The position numbers and the translations under genes were made by a program. Of a stretch of DNA of 64,000 nucleotides, positions 29,101 to 37,742 are shown in pieces. Origin of the DNA: Aquimonas sp964586455 (lineage in GTDB: Bacteria; Pseudomonadota; Gammaproteobacteria; Xanthomonadales; Xanthomonadaceae); contig CAZPHV010000005.1 in assembly GCA_964586455.1 (NCBI GenBank), positions 84,308-148,307 of the forward strand, given 5' to 3'. Position 1 is the stretch's first letter. Every line of letters starts with the position of its first letter. Below the pieces are notes generated by a model. It was not told where the DNA came from and searched no databases. It saw only the letters and a list, made by a program, of their open reading frames with translations.

Positions 29101-30123
29101 ACCCACGGCGTCTACGAGGAGTACACCAGCCTTGCGGATCAGTCGGCGGGCGGCACCGTGGTGATCCCCTCAAACACGACCCTGGTGGGTATCAATGATG
29201 CGCAAGGGCGGCCGGCGCGCTTTGCCGGCACCCAGATCTCGGTGGGCCGCGAATTCTCGCCCGTGCATGCGTACTCGCCGCCGAACCCGACCGCGCAGAC
29301 CAATTACCAGGCCTGGGTGAATGCCGGTCGCGACCCCGAGGAGTATCCGGGCTGGACCCGCAACGTGATCCTTCGCAACCTGGAGATCGAGACGCCCTGG
29401 GACGTGAACCCGGGCTCGGCGGATGCCGAGTACGACGGCATCGTGCTGGCCTGGGCGCAGCAGGTCTGGATCGACCACGTCACCATCGGCCCGGGTCAGT
29501 ACGACGGCGTGTATACCGCCACCCGCCGCGATGGCGCGCTGGATGTGGTGCGTGGTTCCAGCTACGTGACCATCAGCAACAGCCGCTTCTACTCCAGCGA
29601 CAAGACCAACCTGATCGGCAATGCCGACAACGGCCGCCGCTGGAGCGATGCCGGACGCCTGAAGGTCACCTTCATCGGCAATCACTGGGAGTACAACCAG
29701 GCGCGCATGCCGCGGGTCCGCTATGGCCGTGTGCATCTCTACAACAATTTCTTCTCGGGCAGCATCGCCTCGGTGCCGAACCAGAAGTGGGGCAATGGCA
29801 TCGCGGTCGCCTATGAGGGCGATGTTCTGGCGCAGAGCAACTTCTTCCACGTGCTGGGGCTGAAGATCAATGCCAGCAACGAGATCTGCGGCAAGCTGGT
29901 CCACCACCACGGCAGCGCGACAGGCTTCCGCGGCGAGAACCTGTGGGTCCAGAGCGACCACGCCACCGCGCTGGTACCGCTGCAGGTGGATCAACATCTG
30001 GCGGGCTGCAGCGGTTTGCCGAGCGGCAGCTGGGAACCCCCGTATGTCTACGCGACCGAGGCGGATCCTGTGAGTCTGGGCACGCGGGTGCCGGCGCAAG
30101 CTGGGGCAGGGCGCTTGCAGTAG
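26128..30123 (+). CDS. Giant secreted pectate lyase with two PL1 catalytic domains
   Basis: A 1331-residue protein. ATG 26128 (GGAG upstream) precedes a clear signal peptide ending LSLAQA. Layout: two related beta-rich domains (about 30-210 and 260-440, both with F-DDFD/F-AEDFD starts and DNNS/T-G-AN motifs) joined by a Ser/Glu linker; a Ser linker; PL1 domain A (about 480-815, with NIWIDHNEFYNS and FRFGEGHVLNNYY); a Ser-rich linker; the sequence LLLPIFASGFEAGE; and PL1 domain B (about 950-1331, with QVWIDHVTIGPGQYDG and RVRYGRVHLYNNFF). The IFASGFE motif resembles the C-terminal tail of other exported proteins here, so domain B may have been added to a finished enzyme. Known PL1 enzymes cleave polygalacturonate. 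Confidence 0.9.
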   Translation: MSFRSKHFPVRVCLSVACGLLPTLSLAQANLPFFDDFDAATTASLITPEYRALPGVSPPLQMFHRLTGTVAVVDGGVALTGARLSIGNTTPTVTTTASSGFTGIFGLASTWTMSMCVRSATLADPLQDKKFQVYVDNNSTGQANSPHGGPSRLLNLDVSALQSNTVVSVSTALGSPTSFVSLRTESGSTVVIDNLTLSLGDAQSATLANCDAASSSSSSSSESSSSESSSSESSSSESSSSSSSESSSSESSSSSSSSSSAPGENLFAEDFDLASTSTLLTAAYRSLPDTPATPMFVSSATSRTRVVDGALGIEGLVFGIGNRVPFSATTGSDTSTTGIFDLGQTYTVSFCYVGRRGSDGTKRLQVQVDNNTSGAANSIHGTNSRIFNQPLGDLQPGTVYSVTSDVGTATSFFVLRVESGEEGLVDNLRLDRGSVGSATCPPPSSSSSSSSSSSSSSSSTSSSSSSSSSSSSSSTPPTPGTLTCPQANTVQGFASLGGGTTGGAGGRQQIVTTGVELIAALAAQVNNPQPLTIFVDGVITPANSGSASKFDVKDMNNVSIIGMPGALFDGIGIKIWRANNVIVRNLTMRYVNIGDKDQISIEGPASNIWIDHNEFYNSLDVGIDFYDELVSGKGNVSNITLSYNYLHDSWKTSLWGSSDTDGSNRTISFIANRWENVNSRLPLFRFGEGHVLNNYYRNVRASGINSRMGARLRIDGNHFEDSQNVVISQDSVQVGFWDTNGDNLFENVTWTPLPTNCNSNPCAWGNTPGTVQNGGQIESTVSYVPPYAYTALPVSEVKPHVLANTGVGRIDACLDLPGSSSSSSSTSSSSSSSTTSSSSSSSSSSSSSSEPPLLLPIFASGFEAGEDSRMDAALLPVGEPMPANMGQRNYAAPTGNLSFVAVPPTPVHVDHYQNLPQDPTGGVLSFEREVAPAQGWMSWSEFGPVHVTGGSAAAPQDIYTVRTKEELLTALQQSGNRPKIIRVLGVIDFRFTHGVYEEYTSLADQSAGGTVVIPSNTTLVGINDAQGRPARFAGTQISVGREFSPVHAYSPPNPTAQTNYQAWVNAGRDPEEYPGWTRNVILRNLEIETPWDVNPGSADAEYDGIVLAWAQQVWIDHVTIGPGQYDGVYTATRRDGALDVVRGSSYVTISNSRFYSSDKTNLIGNADNGRRWSDAGRLKVTFIGNHWEYNQARMPRVRYGRVHLYNNFFSGSIASVPNQKWGNGIAVAYEGDVLAQSNFFHVLGLKINASNEICGKLVHHHGSATGFRGENLWVQSDHATALVPLQVDQHLAGCSGLPSGSWEPPYVYATEADPVSLGTRVPAQAGAGRLQ

Positions 30124-30146
30124 AGCTGCGAAGGGTCTGACACGCG

Positions 30147-30171
30147 AAAGGCGGGCCAATGGCCCGCCTTT
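30147..30171. terminator. Bidirectional terminator after the giant pectate lyase
   Basis: AAAGGCGGGCC, loop AAT, GGCCCGCCTTT: 11-bp perfect stem followed by TCTTTCTT. It also serves the response regulator gene on the other strand, ending at 30217. Confidence 0.9.
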
Positions 30172-30216
30172 CTTTCTTCTACCAAGCGGCTGCTCAGCGG
30201 CAGGTCTTGGATCGAC

Positions 30217-30738
30217 TCACACCGCCGCGCGCAGGCCAAACCCCGACTCGCGACGCACCGGTTCCGGGCGGTGCGGCAGCAGGTCGGGGCCCAGCAGGCG
30301 GCCGATGCGCGAGAACACCTCATCGCGCGAGAAGGGCTTTTTCATGAAGTCATCGGCGCCGATCCGCTGCAGATAGAACTGCTCGGTGGCCTGCTCGTTG
30401 CCGCTGATCATGATGATCGGGATGTTTCGGGTGGCCTCCGCGCGGCGCAGGTGGCGCAGCGCTTCAAATCCGCTCATGCCCGGCAGCACGATGTCGAGAA
30501 AGATCAGATGCGGCCGCTCGGCCTCGGCGATTTCAATACCGCGCTCGGCGTCGTAGGCCTCGCGGGTGGCGAAGCCGTTCTGCTGCAGCATCCTGCGCAG
30601 AACGGTGACGATGGTGGGGCTGTCGTCGATGATCAGGAAGCGCGTGTCAGGGCGAGCCTGCTGGCGCGGGCGTACGCGGCGCTCGGCTACCTTGTCTTCG
30701 TTGCCGAAGAAGCGCTTGAACAATCCGACTCCACTCAT
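30217..30738 (-). CDS. Single-domain response regulator (PilG/PilH-like) with basic N-terminal tail
   Basis: A 173-residue protein. Residues about 35-155 are a receiver domain: IIDDSPT acidic pair, phosphoacceptor Asp in LIFLDIVLPGMSG, and KKPFSRDE with the conserved Lys. There is no output domain. The N-terminal 30 residues are basic (KRFFGNEDKVAERRVRPRQQ) and the C-terminal tail is Arg/Pro-rich. It resembles the twitching-motility regulators PilG/PilH, but no pil genes are adjacent, so the role is open. ATG 30738 follows a G-rich ribosome site. Confidence 0.85.
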   Translation of the reverse strand: MSGVGLFKRFFGNEDKVAERRVRPRQQARPDTRFLIIDDSPTIVTVLRRMLQQNGFATREAYDAERGIEIAEAERPHLIFLDIVLPGMSGFEALRHLRRAEATRNIPIIMISGNEQATEQFYLQRIGADDFMKKPFSRDEVFSRIGRLLGPDLLPHRPEPVRRESGFGLRAAV

Positions 30739-30881
30739 GACCCGCCCCTGCAAGACTTCAATGTGACGCTGATTGTCACAATTTGTGATTCGGTGACGCA
30801 AGGGGTCTGGACGAGACAGTTTGTGACAAGGCCCCGCAACTCTGGAAACTCGTGGCCTCCAAGCGCGGTGTCCGGGCGGGG

Positions 30882-33731
30882 TCAGCCCGGACGCATCGCC
30901 ACCACATCGGGACTCAGCACCAGACGCAGCGCATCCAGCCGTGGCCGCGCCAGCGGCAAGGCCGTCAAGAGTTCGGTGTGTTCCCGCTCCAGCTGTTCGA
31001 CTTCCTCCGGACGCACTGCGGGGTTGATGGTCGCCAGCCGTTTCAAGCGCGCGAGCTCGCCTCCCAGCAGTTCCTCGGCCTGGCCCATCGCGGTTTCGAT
31101 GCGCTGCTCGGCAAGGGTCTTGGCAATCTTCTCGGCGGCGCCGAGCATGGGCGGCAGCAGGGTGGTCAGCAGCTTGCGCTGGCGAGTGAGATCGACCGGA
31201 CGGTCGCCACCGCCTCGCTGCGCACGCGCGCCCGGGATGTAGTCCAGTCGCGGCTGCAGGCGGGTGTCGACCACCACGGTGAGCGGCAGCGGCGGCAGGA
31301 AACGGTCGACATGCAGGTCGGCATCCGCCACGCATTCGAGCACGTAGACGGCCTCAAGCAGCAGGCTGCGCTGCGGCAGGCTGTCGTCGACCAGGGCGGC
31401 GGCGTTACCCGTTTCCGAGGACAGCAGCAATTCTTCGGCGTTCAGCAGCATCGGATGGTCGGCCCGCAGATACAGCAGGTCATCGCGGGCCAGCGCGCGG
31501 GCGCGTGAGAAGGTCGCCTGGCGGGCACCGCCCTTCAGCTCTTCAAACGCATCGATGGTGACGTATTCGGGATCGAGCAGAACGATCTCGTGGCCCTGCG
31601 GTTCGTTGTGGATACCGAACTGCTCCAGCAGCCGCAGCGGGTAGTCCTCGATCGTGGCGGCGATGTCGTCGAGCTTCAGCGCCTGCAGCAGGCGGCCATC
31701 GCTGCCAGCGCGCTGGCTGGACAGCTCAAGCAGACGATCGCGGCCGCGGTGGACCTTGTCCGAGAGCTCGGCATGCACCCTGCGGGTCTCGTCGATCAGC
31801 GCTTCCACCCCGTTCTCACTGGGTGTCTCGAACAGGTTCAGCAGCTGCGGGCCGAAGTGGCGCAGCAGCTCGCGGCCGTCGGCGCAGACCTGACGGAAGG
31901 CATCGAGGCCCTCGTCGTACCAGCGCAGCAGCAGGTCCTGCGGGCTGTTCTCAACCGCGCAGGCGTGGATCTGCACCGCGCCCTGCTGACCGATGCGATC
32001 GAGGCGGCCGATGCGCTGCTCCAGCATGTCCGGGTCCAGCGGCAGATCCCACAGGATCAGGTGCTGGGCGAACTGGAAGTTGCGGCCTTCGGCGCCGACT
32101 TCGGAGGCGATCAGCAGGCGCGCACCTTCGGGGTCAGCGAAGTAGGCGGCTGCGCGATCGCGCTGCAGCAGGTTCATGTCTTCGTGGAAGCGCGCTACCG
32201 GCAGGCCGGAGCGCAGACGCAGTGCCTCATCCAGAGCCTGCACCTTGGAGCGCGAGCGGCACAGCAGCAGCGCCTTCGCTGGCGCGAGTGTCTCCAGCCG
32301 CTTCAGCAGCCATTCGAAGCGCGGGTCGCGGGTGTAGTCGTGCTCGGGCTCATGGTGGCCGTGTGCACCGATGTCCGCCAGCGCTTCGGCGCGCAGGCGC
32401 CCTGGCAGGGCAAGGTCTTCGCCGCTGTCGGACACACGTTCGATGTGCGGGATACGCTCGGGGAAGCCGCCGACCGCCGCGCGACGGTTGCGGATCATCA
32501 CGCGACCGGTGCCGTGGCGATCGATCAGCGCTTCGACCAGTTTCCAGGCCGCGCCTGCATCGCCAGCTTCGATCTTCGGCAGTGCGGCGGCCAGGGTCTG
32601 CGGCTCGTCGTGAAAGAGTTGTTCCAGCAGGGCGCGGCCTGAAGCGTCCGGTGCGCGCGCTTCCAGTAGGGCCTCGGTGACCTCTGACAGCGCGAGGTGG
32701 CGATCGGACTCGGCGATGAAAGCGTCCAGGTCGGCGTAGCGCGCCGGGTCGAGCAGGCGCAGCCGCGCGAAGTGACCGCTGCGGCCCAGCTGTTCCGGTG
32801 TTGCGGTCAGCAGGATCACGCCCGATGTTGCCTGGGCCAGGCCCTCGACCAGGCTGTATTCGCGGCTGGGTGCCTCGGGCGCCCAAGCAAGGTGGTGGGC
32901 TTCGTCGACTACCAGCAGGTCCCAGCCGGCTTCAAGCAGCTGCTGCGCGCGCTTCTTCGAATGCGCGAGCCAGCCGACCGCAGCGATCACGCACTGCTCG
33001 TCTTCGAAGGGGTTGCGGGCGGTGTCGACTTCGGTGATGGCCTCGCAGCGCTCTTCGTCGAACAGCGCGAAGCGCAGGTTGAAGCGGCGCAGCAGTTCGA
33101 CGAACCACTGGTGCACCAGGCTCTCGGGCGTGAGCACCAGCACCCGTCGTGCGCGACCGGTAGCGAGCTGCTGGGCCAGGATCATGCCGGCTTCGATGGT
33201 CTTGCCGAGGCCGACTTCATCGGCCAACAGCAGGCGCGGCTGCCGGCGTTCGGCGGCGAGCTCGGCCACCTTGAGCTGATGCGGAATCAGATCGATGCGC
33301 GCGCCCAGCACGCCCCAGCCCGGGTGTCGACGCGCGTCGGCGCGCCGACGCAAGGCTTCGCGGCGCAGTTCGAACGCGGGACTGCGGTCGACCCGGCCGG
33401 ACAGCAGGCGGGCGTCGGCCTGCGAGACCGGCTGGTCAGGGTCGAGCAGGCCTTCGTGGATCTGGCGCTCGCCGACCCCGTACACGTACAGGCCGTCGAG
33501 CGTGTCTACGGTTTCAACGGTGTACTCCACGCCTTCCGCGCGCAGGCGGTCGCCGGCGCGGAATTCGGCGCGCGACAGCGGTGCGGTTTCCATCGCGTAC
33601 TGGCGGACCACGCCGCTGCCGGTGAAGACGATCTGCACGCTGCGGCCGATCAGGCGCATCACCGTGCCCAGGCCGAGCTCGGGCTCGGCAGTGGACAGCC
33701 ATCGCTGTCCTGGAACGAATGGGGAATTCAT
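30882..33731 (-). CDS. rapA: RNA polymerase-associated SWI2/SNF2 ATPase RapA (HepA)
   Basis: A 949-residue protein, typical RapA length. N-terminal Tudor-like domains (PGQRWLSTAEPELGLGTV) lead into the helicase core: Walker A DEVGLGKT, motif II DEAHHL, motif III LLTATP, and the second RecA domain ending QRIGRLDRIGQ. RapA binds RNA polymerase and helps its recycling after termination. The ATG at 33731 gives the canonical start; the longer upstream frame is unsupported. It is divergent from ppnN across about 300 bases in which no further gene was seen. Confidence 0.95.
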   Translation of the reverse strand: MNSPFVPGQRWLSTAEPELGLGTVMRLIGRSVQIVFTGSGVVRQYAMETAPLSRAEFRAGDRLRAEGVEYTVETVDTLDGLYVYGVGERQIHEGLLDPDQPVSQADARLLSGRVDRSPAFELRREALRRRADARRHPGWGVLGARIDLIPHQLKVAELAAERRQPRLLLADEVGLGKTIEAGMILAQQLATGRARRVLVLTPESLVHQWFVELLRRFNLRFALFDEERCEAITEVDTARNPFEDEQCVIAAVGWLAHSKKRAQQLLEAGWDLLVVDEAHHLAWAPEAPSREYSLVEGLAQATSGVILLTATPEQLGRSGHFARLRLLDPARYADLDAFIAESDRHLALSEVTEALLEARAPDASGRALLEQLFHDEPQTLAAALPKIEAGDAGAAWKLVEALIDRHGTGRVMIRNRRAAVGGFPERIPHIERVSDSGEDLALPGRLRAEALADIGAHGHHEPEHDYTRDPRFEWLLKRLETLAPAKALLLCRSRSKVQALDEALRLRSGLPVARFHEDMNLLQRDRAAAYFADPEGARLLIASEVGAEGRNFQFAQHLILWDLPLDPDMLEQRIGRLDRIGQQGAVQIHACAVENSPQDLLLRWYDEGLDAFRQVCADGRELLRHFGPQLLNLFETPSENGVEALIDETRRVHAELSDKVHRGRDRLLELSSQRAGSDGRLLQALKLDDIAATIEDYPLRLLEQFGIHNEPQGHEIVLLDPEYVTIDAFEELKGGARQATFSRARALARDDLLYLRADHPMLLNAEELLLSSETGNAAALVDDSLPQRSLLLEAVYVLECVADADLHVDRFLPPLPLTVVVDTRLQPRLDYIPGARAQRGGGDRPVDLTRQRKLLTTLLPPMLGAAEKIAKTLAEQRIETAMGQAEELLGGELARLKRLATINPAVRPEEVEQLEREHTELLTALPLARPRLDALRLVLSPDVVAMRPG

Positions 33732-34028
33732 CCGCACAAGTCTACGCGGTGACCGCAACTCGCCAAAGTCGGGAGCGGCCCCTCGTTCAGCGCCGCCCTT
33801 CACCGCCGGGCCGGGCTGTGCGATGCTCCCCGGCCGCCCGATGGGACCCGTCGTCCCTGGCGAGGGGCTGCAGCAGCGCCGATGGCGCAAAGCGCGGTCC
33901 GTGATTTCCGCGGTGCCCGATGGCAGGGGCCGCAGCCGTTCGATTCGGCCTCCGGCTCAGCCCGCCTGCGCCAGCGACACCTCGACGGCCCTCCAAGAAC
34001 AAACAACAAGGCCCTTCAGGAACCCCGC

Positions 34029-35393
34029 ATGTCTCCGATTACCGTCAATGCCCGCATCTCGCCACGCGGCGGCCTCGATGTTCTCTCACGCAGCGAAGTC
34101 AGCCGCCTTCGCGACGCCTCCAAGGGCGGTCTGCATGATCTGCTGCGCCGCTGCGCGCTGGCCGTGCTGACCTCCGGCAGCACCAGCGATGACCCGCGCG
34201 CTGCGCTGGAGCGGTATCCCGACTTCGAGATCGAGGTCCAACAGCAGGACCGCGGCGTGCGGCTGGAGCTGCGCCATGCGCCGGCCCAGGCCTTTGTCGA
34301 CGGCAAGATCATTGCCGGCGTCGCCGAGCTGCTGTTCGCGGTGGTGCGCGATATCGCCTACGTGTCGACCGAAGTGCAGAGCTCCGGCCGCTTCGATCTG
34401 GAGGACTCGCAGGACATCACCAATGCGGTGTTCGAGATTTTGCGCAATGCGCGCGTGCTGAAGCCCAATGTCGAACCCAACCTGGTGGTGTGCTGGGGCG
34501 GTCATTCGATCGCGCGCCACGAGTACGAATACACCAAGCATGTCGGCTACGAGCTTGGCCTGCGCGATATCGACATCTGCACAGGCTGCGGCCCGGGCGC
34601 GATGAAGGGGCCGATGAAGGGCGCGGCAGTTGGCCACGCCAAGCAGCGCCGCTACCAGAACCGCTACATCGGCATCACCGAGCCCGGCATCATCGCCGCC
34701 GAGTCGCCGAACCCGATCGTCAATCACCTGGTGATCATGCCGGACATCGAGAAGCGCCTGGAGGCCTTCGTCCGCGTCGGCCACGGCATCATCGTGTTTC
34801 CGGGCGGCGTGGGTACGGCGGAGGAGATCCTCTACCTGCTCGGCATCCTGCTGCATCCGGACAATGCCCACCTGCCGTTCCCGCTGGTGTTCACCGGGCC
34901 GAAGGAGTCGGCGGCCTACTTCGAGCAGATCGATCACTTCCTGCGGCTCGCACTGGGCGATGCCGCGGCCGAGCGCTACAAGATCATCGTTGACGACCCG
35001 CGCGAGGTCGCCCGCTACATGGAGCGCGGCCTGACCAAGGTGCGCGAGCATCGCCTCGACACCAAGGACGCGTTCTTCTTCAACTGGGCACTGCGCATTC
35101 AGCCCGAGTTCCAGCACCCGTTCGCGCCGACCCACGAGAACATGGCCGGTCTGAAGCTGCATCGCGAGCAGCCGGTGCACCTGCTGGCCGCCGACCTGCG
35201 GCGCGCGTTCTCCGGCATCGTCGCCGGCAACGTCAAGGAAGAAGGCATGCGCGCGATCGAGGCCCACGGGCCCTACGTGATCGACGGCGAGCCCGAGATC
35301 ATGCGCGCGCTCGACGCCCTGCTGCGCGCCTTCGTGGAGCAGCGGCGCATGAAGATGAGCGGGGATTACAAGCCCTGTTATCGCGTCGGCTGA
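34029..35393 (+). CDS. ppnN: Nucleotide 5'-monophosphate nucleosidase (LOG family, PpnN/YgdH)
   Basis: A 454-residue protein matching PpnN length. The central Rossmann/LOG domain has GCGPGAMKGPMKGA and PGGVGTAEEILYLLG, the phosphoribosyl-hydrolase motif, flanked by the PpnN N- and C-terminal extensions that bind (p)ppGpp in E. coli. The enzyme splits purine and pyrimidine monophosphates into base and ribose 5-phosphate. ATG 34029 is chosen because conserved sequence starts there (PITVNARISPRGGLDVLSR). Confidence 0.95.
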   Translation: MSPITVNARISPRGGLDVLSRSEVSRLRDASKGGLHDLLRRCALAVLTSGSTSDDPRAALERYPDFEIEVQQQDRGVRLELRHAPAQAFVDGKIIAGVAELLFAVVRDIAYVSTEVQSSGRFDLEDSQDITNAVFEILRNARVLKPNVEPNLVVCWGGHSIARHEYEYTKHVGYELGLRDIDICTGCGPGAMKGPMKGAAVGHAKQRRYQNRYIGITEPGIIAAESPNPIVNHLVIMPDIEKRLEAFVRVGHGIIVFPGGVGTAEEILYLLGILLHPDNAHLPFPLVFTGPKESAAYFEQIDHFLRLALGDAAAERYKIIVDDPREVARYMERGLTKVREHRLDTKDAFFFNWALRIQPEFQHPFAPTHENMAGLKLHREQPVHLLAADLRRAFSGIVAGNVKEEGMRAIEAHGPYVIDGEPEIMRALDALLRAFVEQRRMKMSGDYKPCYRVG

Positions 35394-35400
35394 GCCGACG

Positions 35401-35619
35401 CGACGGGATTCGGGATTCGGGATTCGCAAAAGCGTTATCGGCTGGCGCGGTGTGACTCTGGGGCGCGCTTGCGAGCACGTTCACCGGAGCGTGCGTGAGC
35501 GAGGCGCTGGTTAAGCGCATAGGGGCGGTCTGGCGGAGCGTCGCCGCGGGGCTGGGCTCGACCGACAGCCCGTCGGACGAATCCCGAATCCCGACTCCCG
35601 AATCCCGAATCCCGTCGCG
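35401..35619. repeat. GGGATTC repeats in inverted arrays
   Basis: The left array has three GGGATTC units (35401-35426); the right array (35579-35619) has about five of the complementary GAATCCC. With the flanking CGACGGG/CCCGTCG the two arrays form an inverted repeat around about 150 bases. It fills the gap between ppnN and the FmdB gene. Confidence 0.75.
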
Positions 35620-35627
35620 CAGCGAAT

Positions 35628-35909
35628 TCAGTCCCCGCGGATGATCCCCGGCCCCTTGCCGGCCGTCTTCTCGTACACGCCCTTGCCGATCTTGCGGTAC
35701 TGGGTGAACCCGGACTCGCCGATCTTCTTTTCCTTCAACAGGTGTGCGCCGCCGATCGCCAGTGCGGGCGCGCTGATGAGCTGCTGGACCGGGCCACCGC
35801 AGTTCGGGCAGTGGCTGAGGGCGGGTTCGGAGAGCTTCTGCAGCTGGTCGAAGCCGTCGCGGCAGTGCGCGCAGCCTTCGGCGCTGCTGCGGTATTCGTA
35901 AATGGGCAT
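35628..35909 (-). CDS. FmdB-family zinc-ribbon protein
   Basis: A 93-residue protein: MPIYEYRSSAEGCAHC at the start, then CPNCGGP, four Cys of a zinc ribbon, and a basic C-terminus (YRKIGKGVYEKTAGKG). This is the FmdB/CxxC_CXXC_SSSS regulatory protein family, function unclear. ATG 35909 is canonical for the family. Reported members lie near many different genes, so context is not informative. Confidence 0.9.
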   Translation of the reverse strand: MPIYEYRSSAEGCAHCRDGFDQLQKLSEPALSHCPNCGGPVQQLISAPALAIGGAHLLKEKKIGESGFTQYRKIGKGVYEKTAGKGPGIIRGD

Positions 35910-36059
35910 GGCGGGGTCCTGCGGTCTGCTGAGCAGGATGCGGGCGCCTGCGGGTGATCGCAATGGCGTGGGCGCGACCGCCTGCGGCGTGGCCTGCCCG
36001 ATCGCCGGACACAAAAAACCCCGCATCGAGGCGGGGTTACTTGCTTCACGCTGCGCGGA

Positions 36060-36136
36060 TGGTCGGGGAGACAGGATTTGAACCTGCGACTTCTACGTCC
36101 CGAACGTAGCGCTCTACCAGGCTGAGCTACACCCCG
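36060..36136 (-). tRNA. tRNA-Pro (CGG anticodon)
   Basis: Minus strand: acceptor CGGGGTG with CTCCCCG (one T-T mismatch), D arm AGCTCAGCCTGGTAGAGC, anticodon loop TTCGGGA giving CGG, T arm with TTCAAAT, and encoded CCA. It reads only Pro codon CCG. Confidence 0.95.
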
Positions 36137-36302
36137 ATGACTTACCGCCGCGTGAGAGCCGCGCATCATACGGGCGACGCCTGCAGCGCGCAAGCAGGGC
36201 CGGCTGTGAGGCCGCGAACTGCTAATCTTTGCACCCTTGCCGGCCCATCGCGCCTCCTCTGGCGCCACCCCTCGGGCCCGGCCCCAAGTGACGGAGTCCG
36301 TC

Positions 36303-37700
36303 TTGATCAAGCCCCGCACCGTGCCCGGCGTTCTGGAACTGCTGCCGCGCGACCAGATCGCCTTCCAGCGCATGCTCGACATCATCCGCGGCAATTACGA
36401 GCGCTTCGGCTTTCTGCCGATCGAGACACCGGTGATGGAGCTGTCCGACGTGCTGCTGACCAAGTCCGGCGGCGAGACCGAGCGTCAGGTCTATTTCGTG
36501 CAGAGCACCGGCGCGCTGGAGAAGGCTGAAGCTGGGCAGCTGCCCGAGCAGGCGCTGCGCTTTGATCTCACCGTGCCGCTCGCGCGCTATGTGGCCGAGC
36601 ACGAGCACGCGCTGAACTTTCCGTTCCGCCGCTACCAGATCCAGCGCGTCTACCGTGGCGAGCGGGCCCAGCGCGGTCGTTTCCGCGAGTTCTACCAGTG
36701 CGATATCGATGTGATCGGCAAGGATGCGCTGTCGATCCGCTTCGACGCCGAACTTCCTGCGGTGATCTACTCGGTCTTCAGCGATCTCGCGATCGGTGCC
36801 TTCACCATCCAGATCAACAACCGCAAGCTGATGCGCGGCTTTTTCGAAGGCCTGGGCGTGGCCGAGCCCGAGCAGCAGGGAGCGGTGCTGCGCGAGGTCG
36901 ACAAGCTCGACAAGCGCGGTCCCGACTACGTGCGCGAAACGCTCACCGGCGCGGACTTCGGCTTGTCGGCGGACGCGGTCGAGAAGATCCTCGACTTCGT
37001 CGGCATCCGCTCGGCGGGGCATGCCGATGCATTGGCCCAGCTCGACCGACTGGGGCAGGGCAGCGAGACCTTCAACCAGGGCATCGCCGAGCTGCGCGAA
37101 GTGCTGGAGATGGTGCGCGCCTTCGGCGTGCCCGAGGCCAACTACGCGATCAACCTGTCGATTGCGCGTGGGCTGGACTACTACACCGGTACCGTCTACG
37201 AGACCACGCTCAACGACTATCCGCAGATCGGCTCGATCTGCTCGGGCGGCCGCTACGAGAACCTGGCGGGTCAGTACACCAAGTCGCACCTGCCGGGCGT
37301 CGGAATCTCGATCGGCGCTTCCAGACTGTTCTGGCAGCTGCGCGAGTCCGGCTTGATCGAGGCGGCAGAAAGCAGCGTGGAAGTGCTGGTCGCGCAGATG
37401 GACGAGGCACGCCTGCCGGAGTACCTCAAGTTGGCCTCCGAACTGCGTCGCGCCGGCATCAATGCCGAGGTGCAGCTGGAGCCGCGCAAGGTCGCCAAGC
37501 AGTTCCAGTACGCCGACCGCGCAGGCATCCGCTTCGTGCTGCTGCTGGGCGAGGATGAGGCCGTACGCGGCGTGGTCGCGGTCAAGGACATGCGCAAGCA
37601 GGAGCAGTTCGAGGTGCCGCGCGAGGATCTGGTGCGGGCGCTGCGGGTCGAACTGGAGCAGGCGCGGGCGATGGCCGGCCGCGGCAGCCAGCGCGCCTGA
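36303..37700 (+). CDS. hisS: Histidyl-tRNA synthetase
   Basis: A 465-residue class II synthetase. Motif 1 lies near LPIETPVMELSDVLLTKSG, motif 2 FRRYQIQRVYRGER-QRGRFREFYQCD, histidine signature ARGLDYYTGTVYE and GSICSGGRYENL, and the anticodon-binding domain is C-terminal. The likely start is the TTG at 36303, preceded by GGAG at ideal spacing (36293-36296); no ATG is present at the expected position, and an in-frame GTG at 36288 is the alternative. It ligates His to tRNA-His. Confidence 0.95.
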   Translation: MIKPRTVPGVLELLPRDQIAFQRMLDIIRGNYERFGFLPIETPVMELSDVLLTKSGGETERQVYFVQSTGALEKAEAGQLPEQALRFDLTVPLARYVAEHEHALNFPFRRYQIQRVYRGERAQRGRFREFYQCDIDVIGKDALSIRFDAELPAVIYSVFSDLAIGAFTIQINNRKLMRGFFEGLGVAEPEQQGAVLREVDKLDKRGPDYVRETLTGADFGLSADAVEKILDFVGIRSAGHADALAQLDRLGQGSETFNQGIAELREVLEMVRAFGVPEANYAINLSIARGLDYYTGTVYETTLNDYPQIGSICSGGRYENLAGQYTKSHLPGVGISIGASRLFWQLRESGLIEAAESSVEVLVAQMDEARLPEYLKLASELRRAGINAEVQLEPRKVAKQFQYADRAGIRFVLLLGEDEAVRGVVAVKDMRKQEQFEVPREDLVRALRVELEQARAMAGRGSQRA

Positions 37701-37742
37701 TCAGCTGCGGCGACTGCGATTGTGGCGGGCTGAAGGAGAGCT

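Noticed and set aside
30217..31335. Long minus-strand frame extending the response regulator upstream to 31335
   Set aside because: The extra 199 residues overlap rapA in another frame and look like Ala/Arg shadow sequence; ATG 30738 has a good ribosome site.
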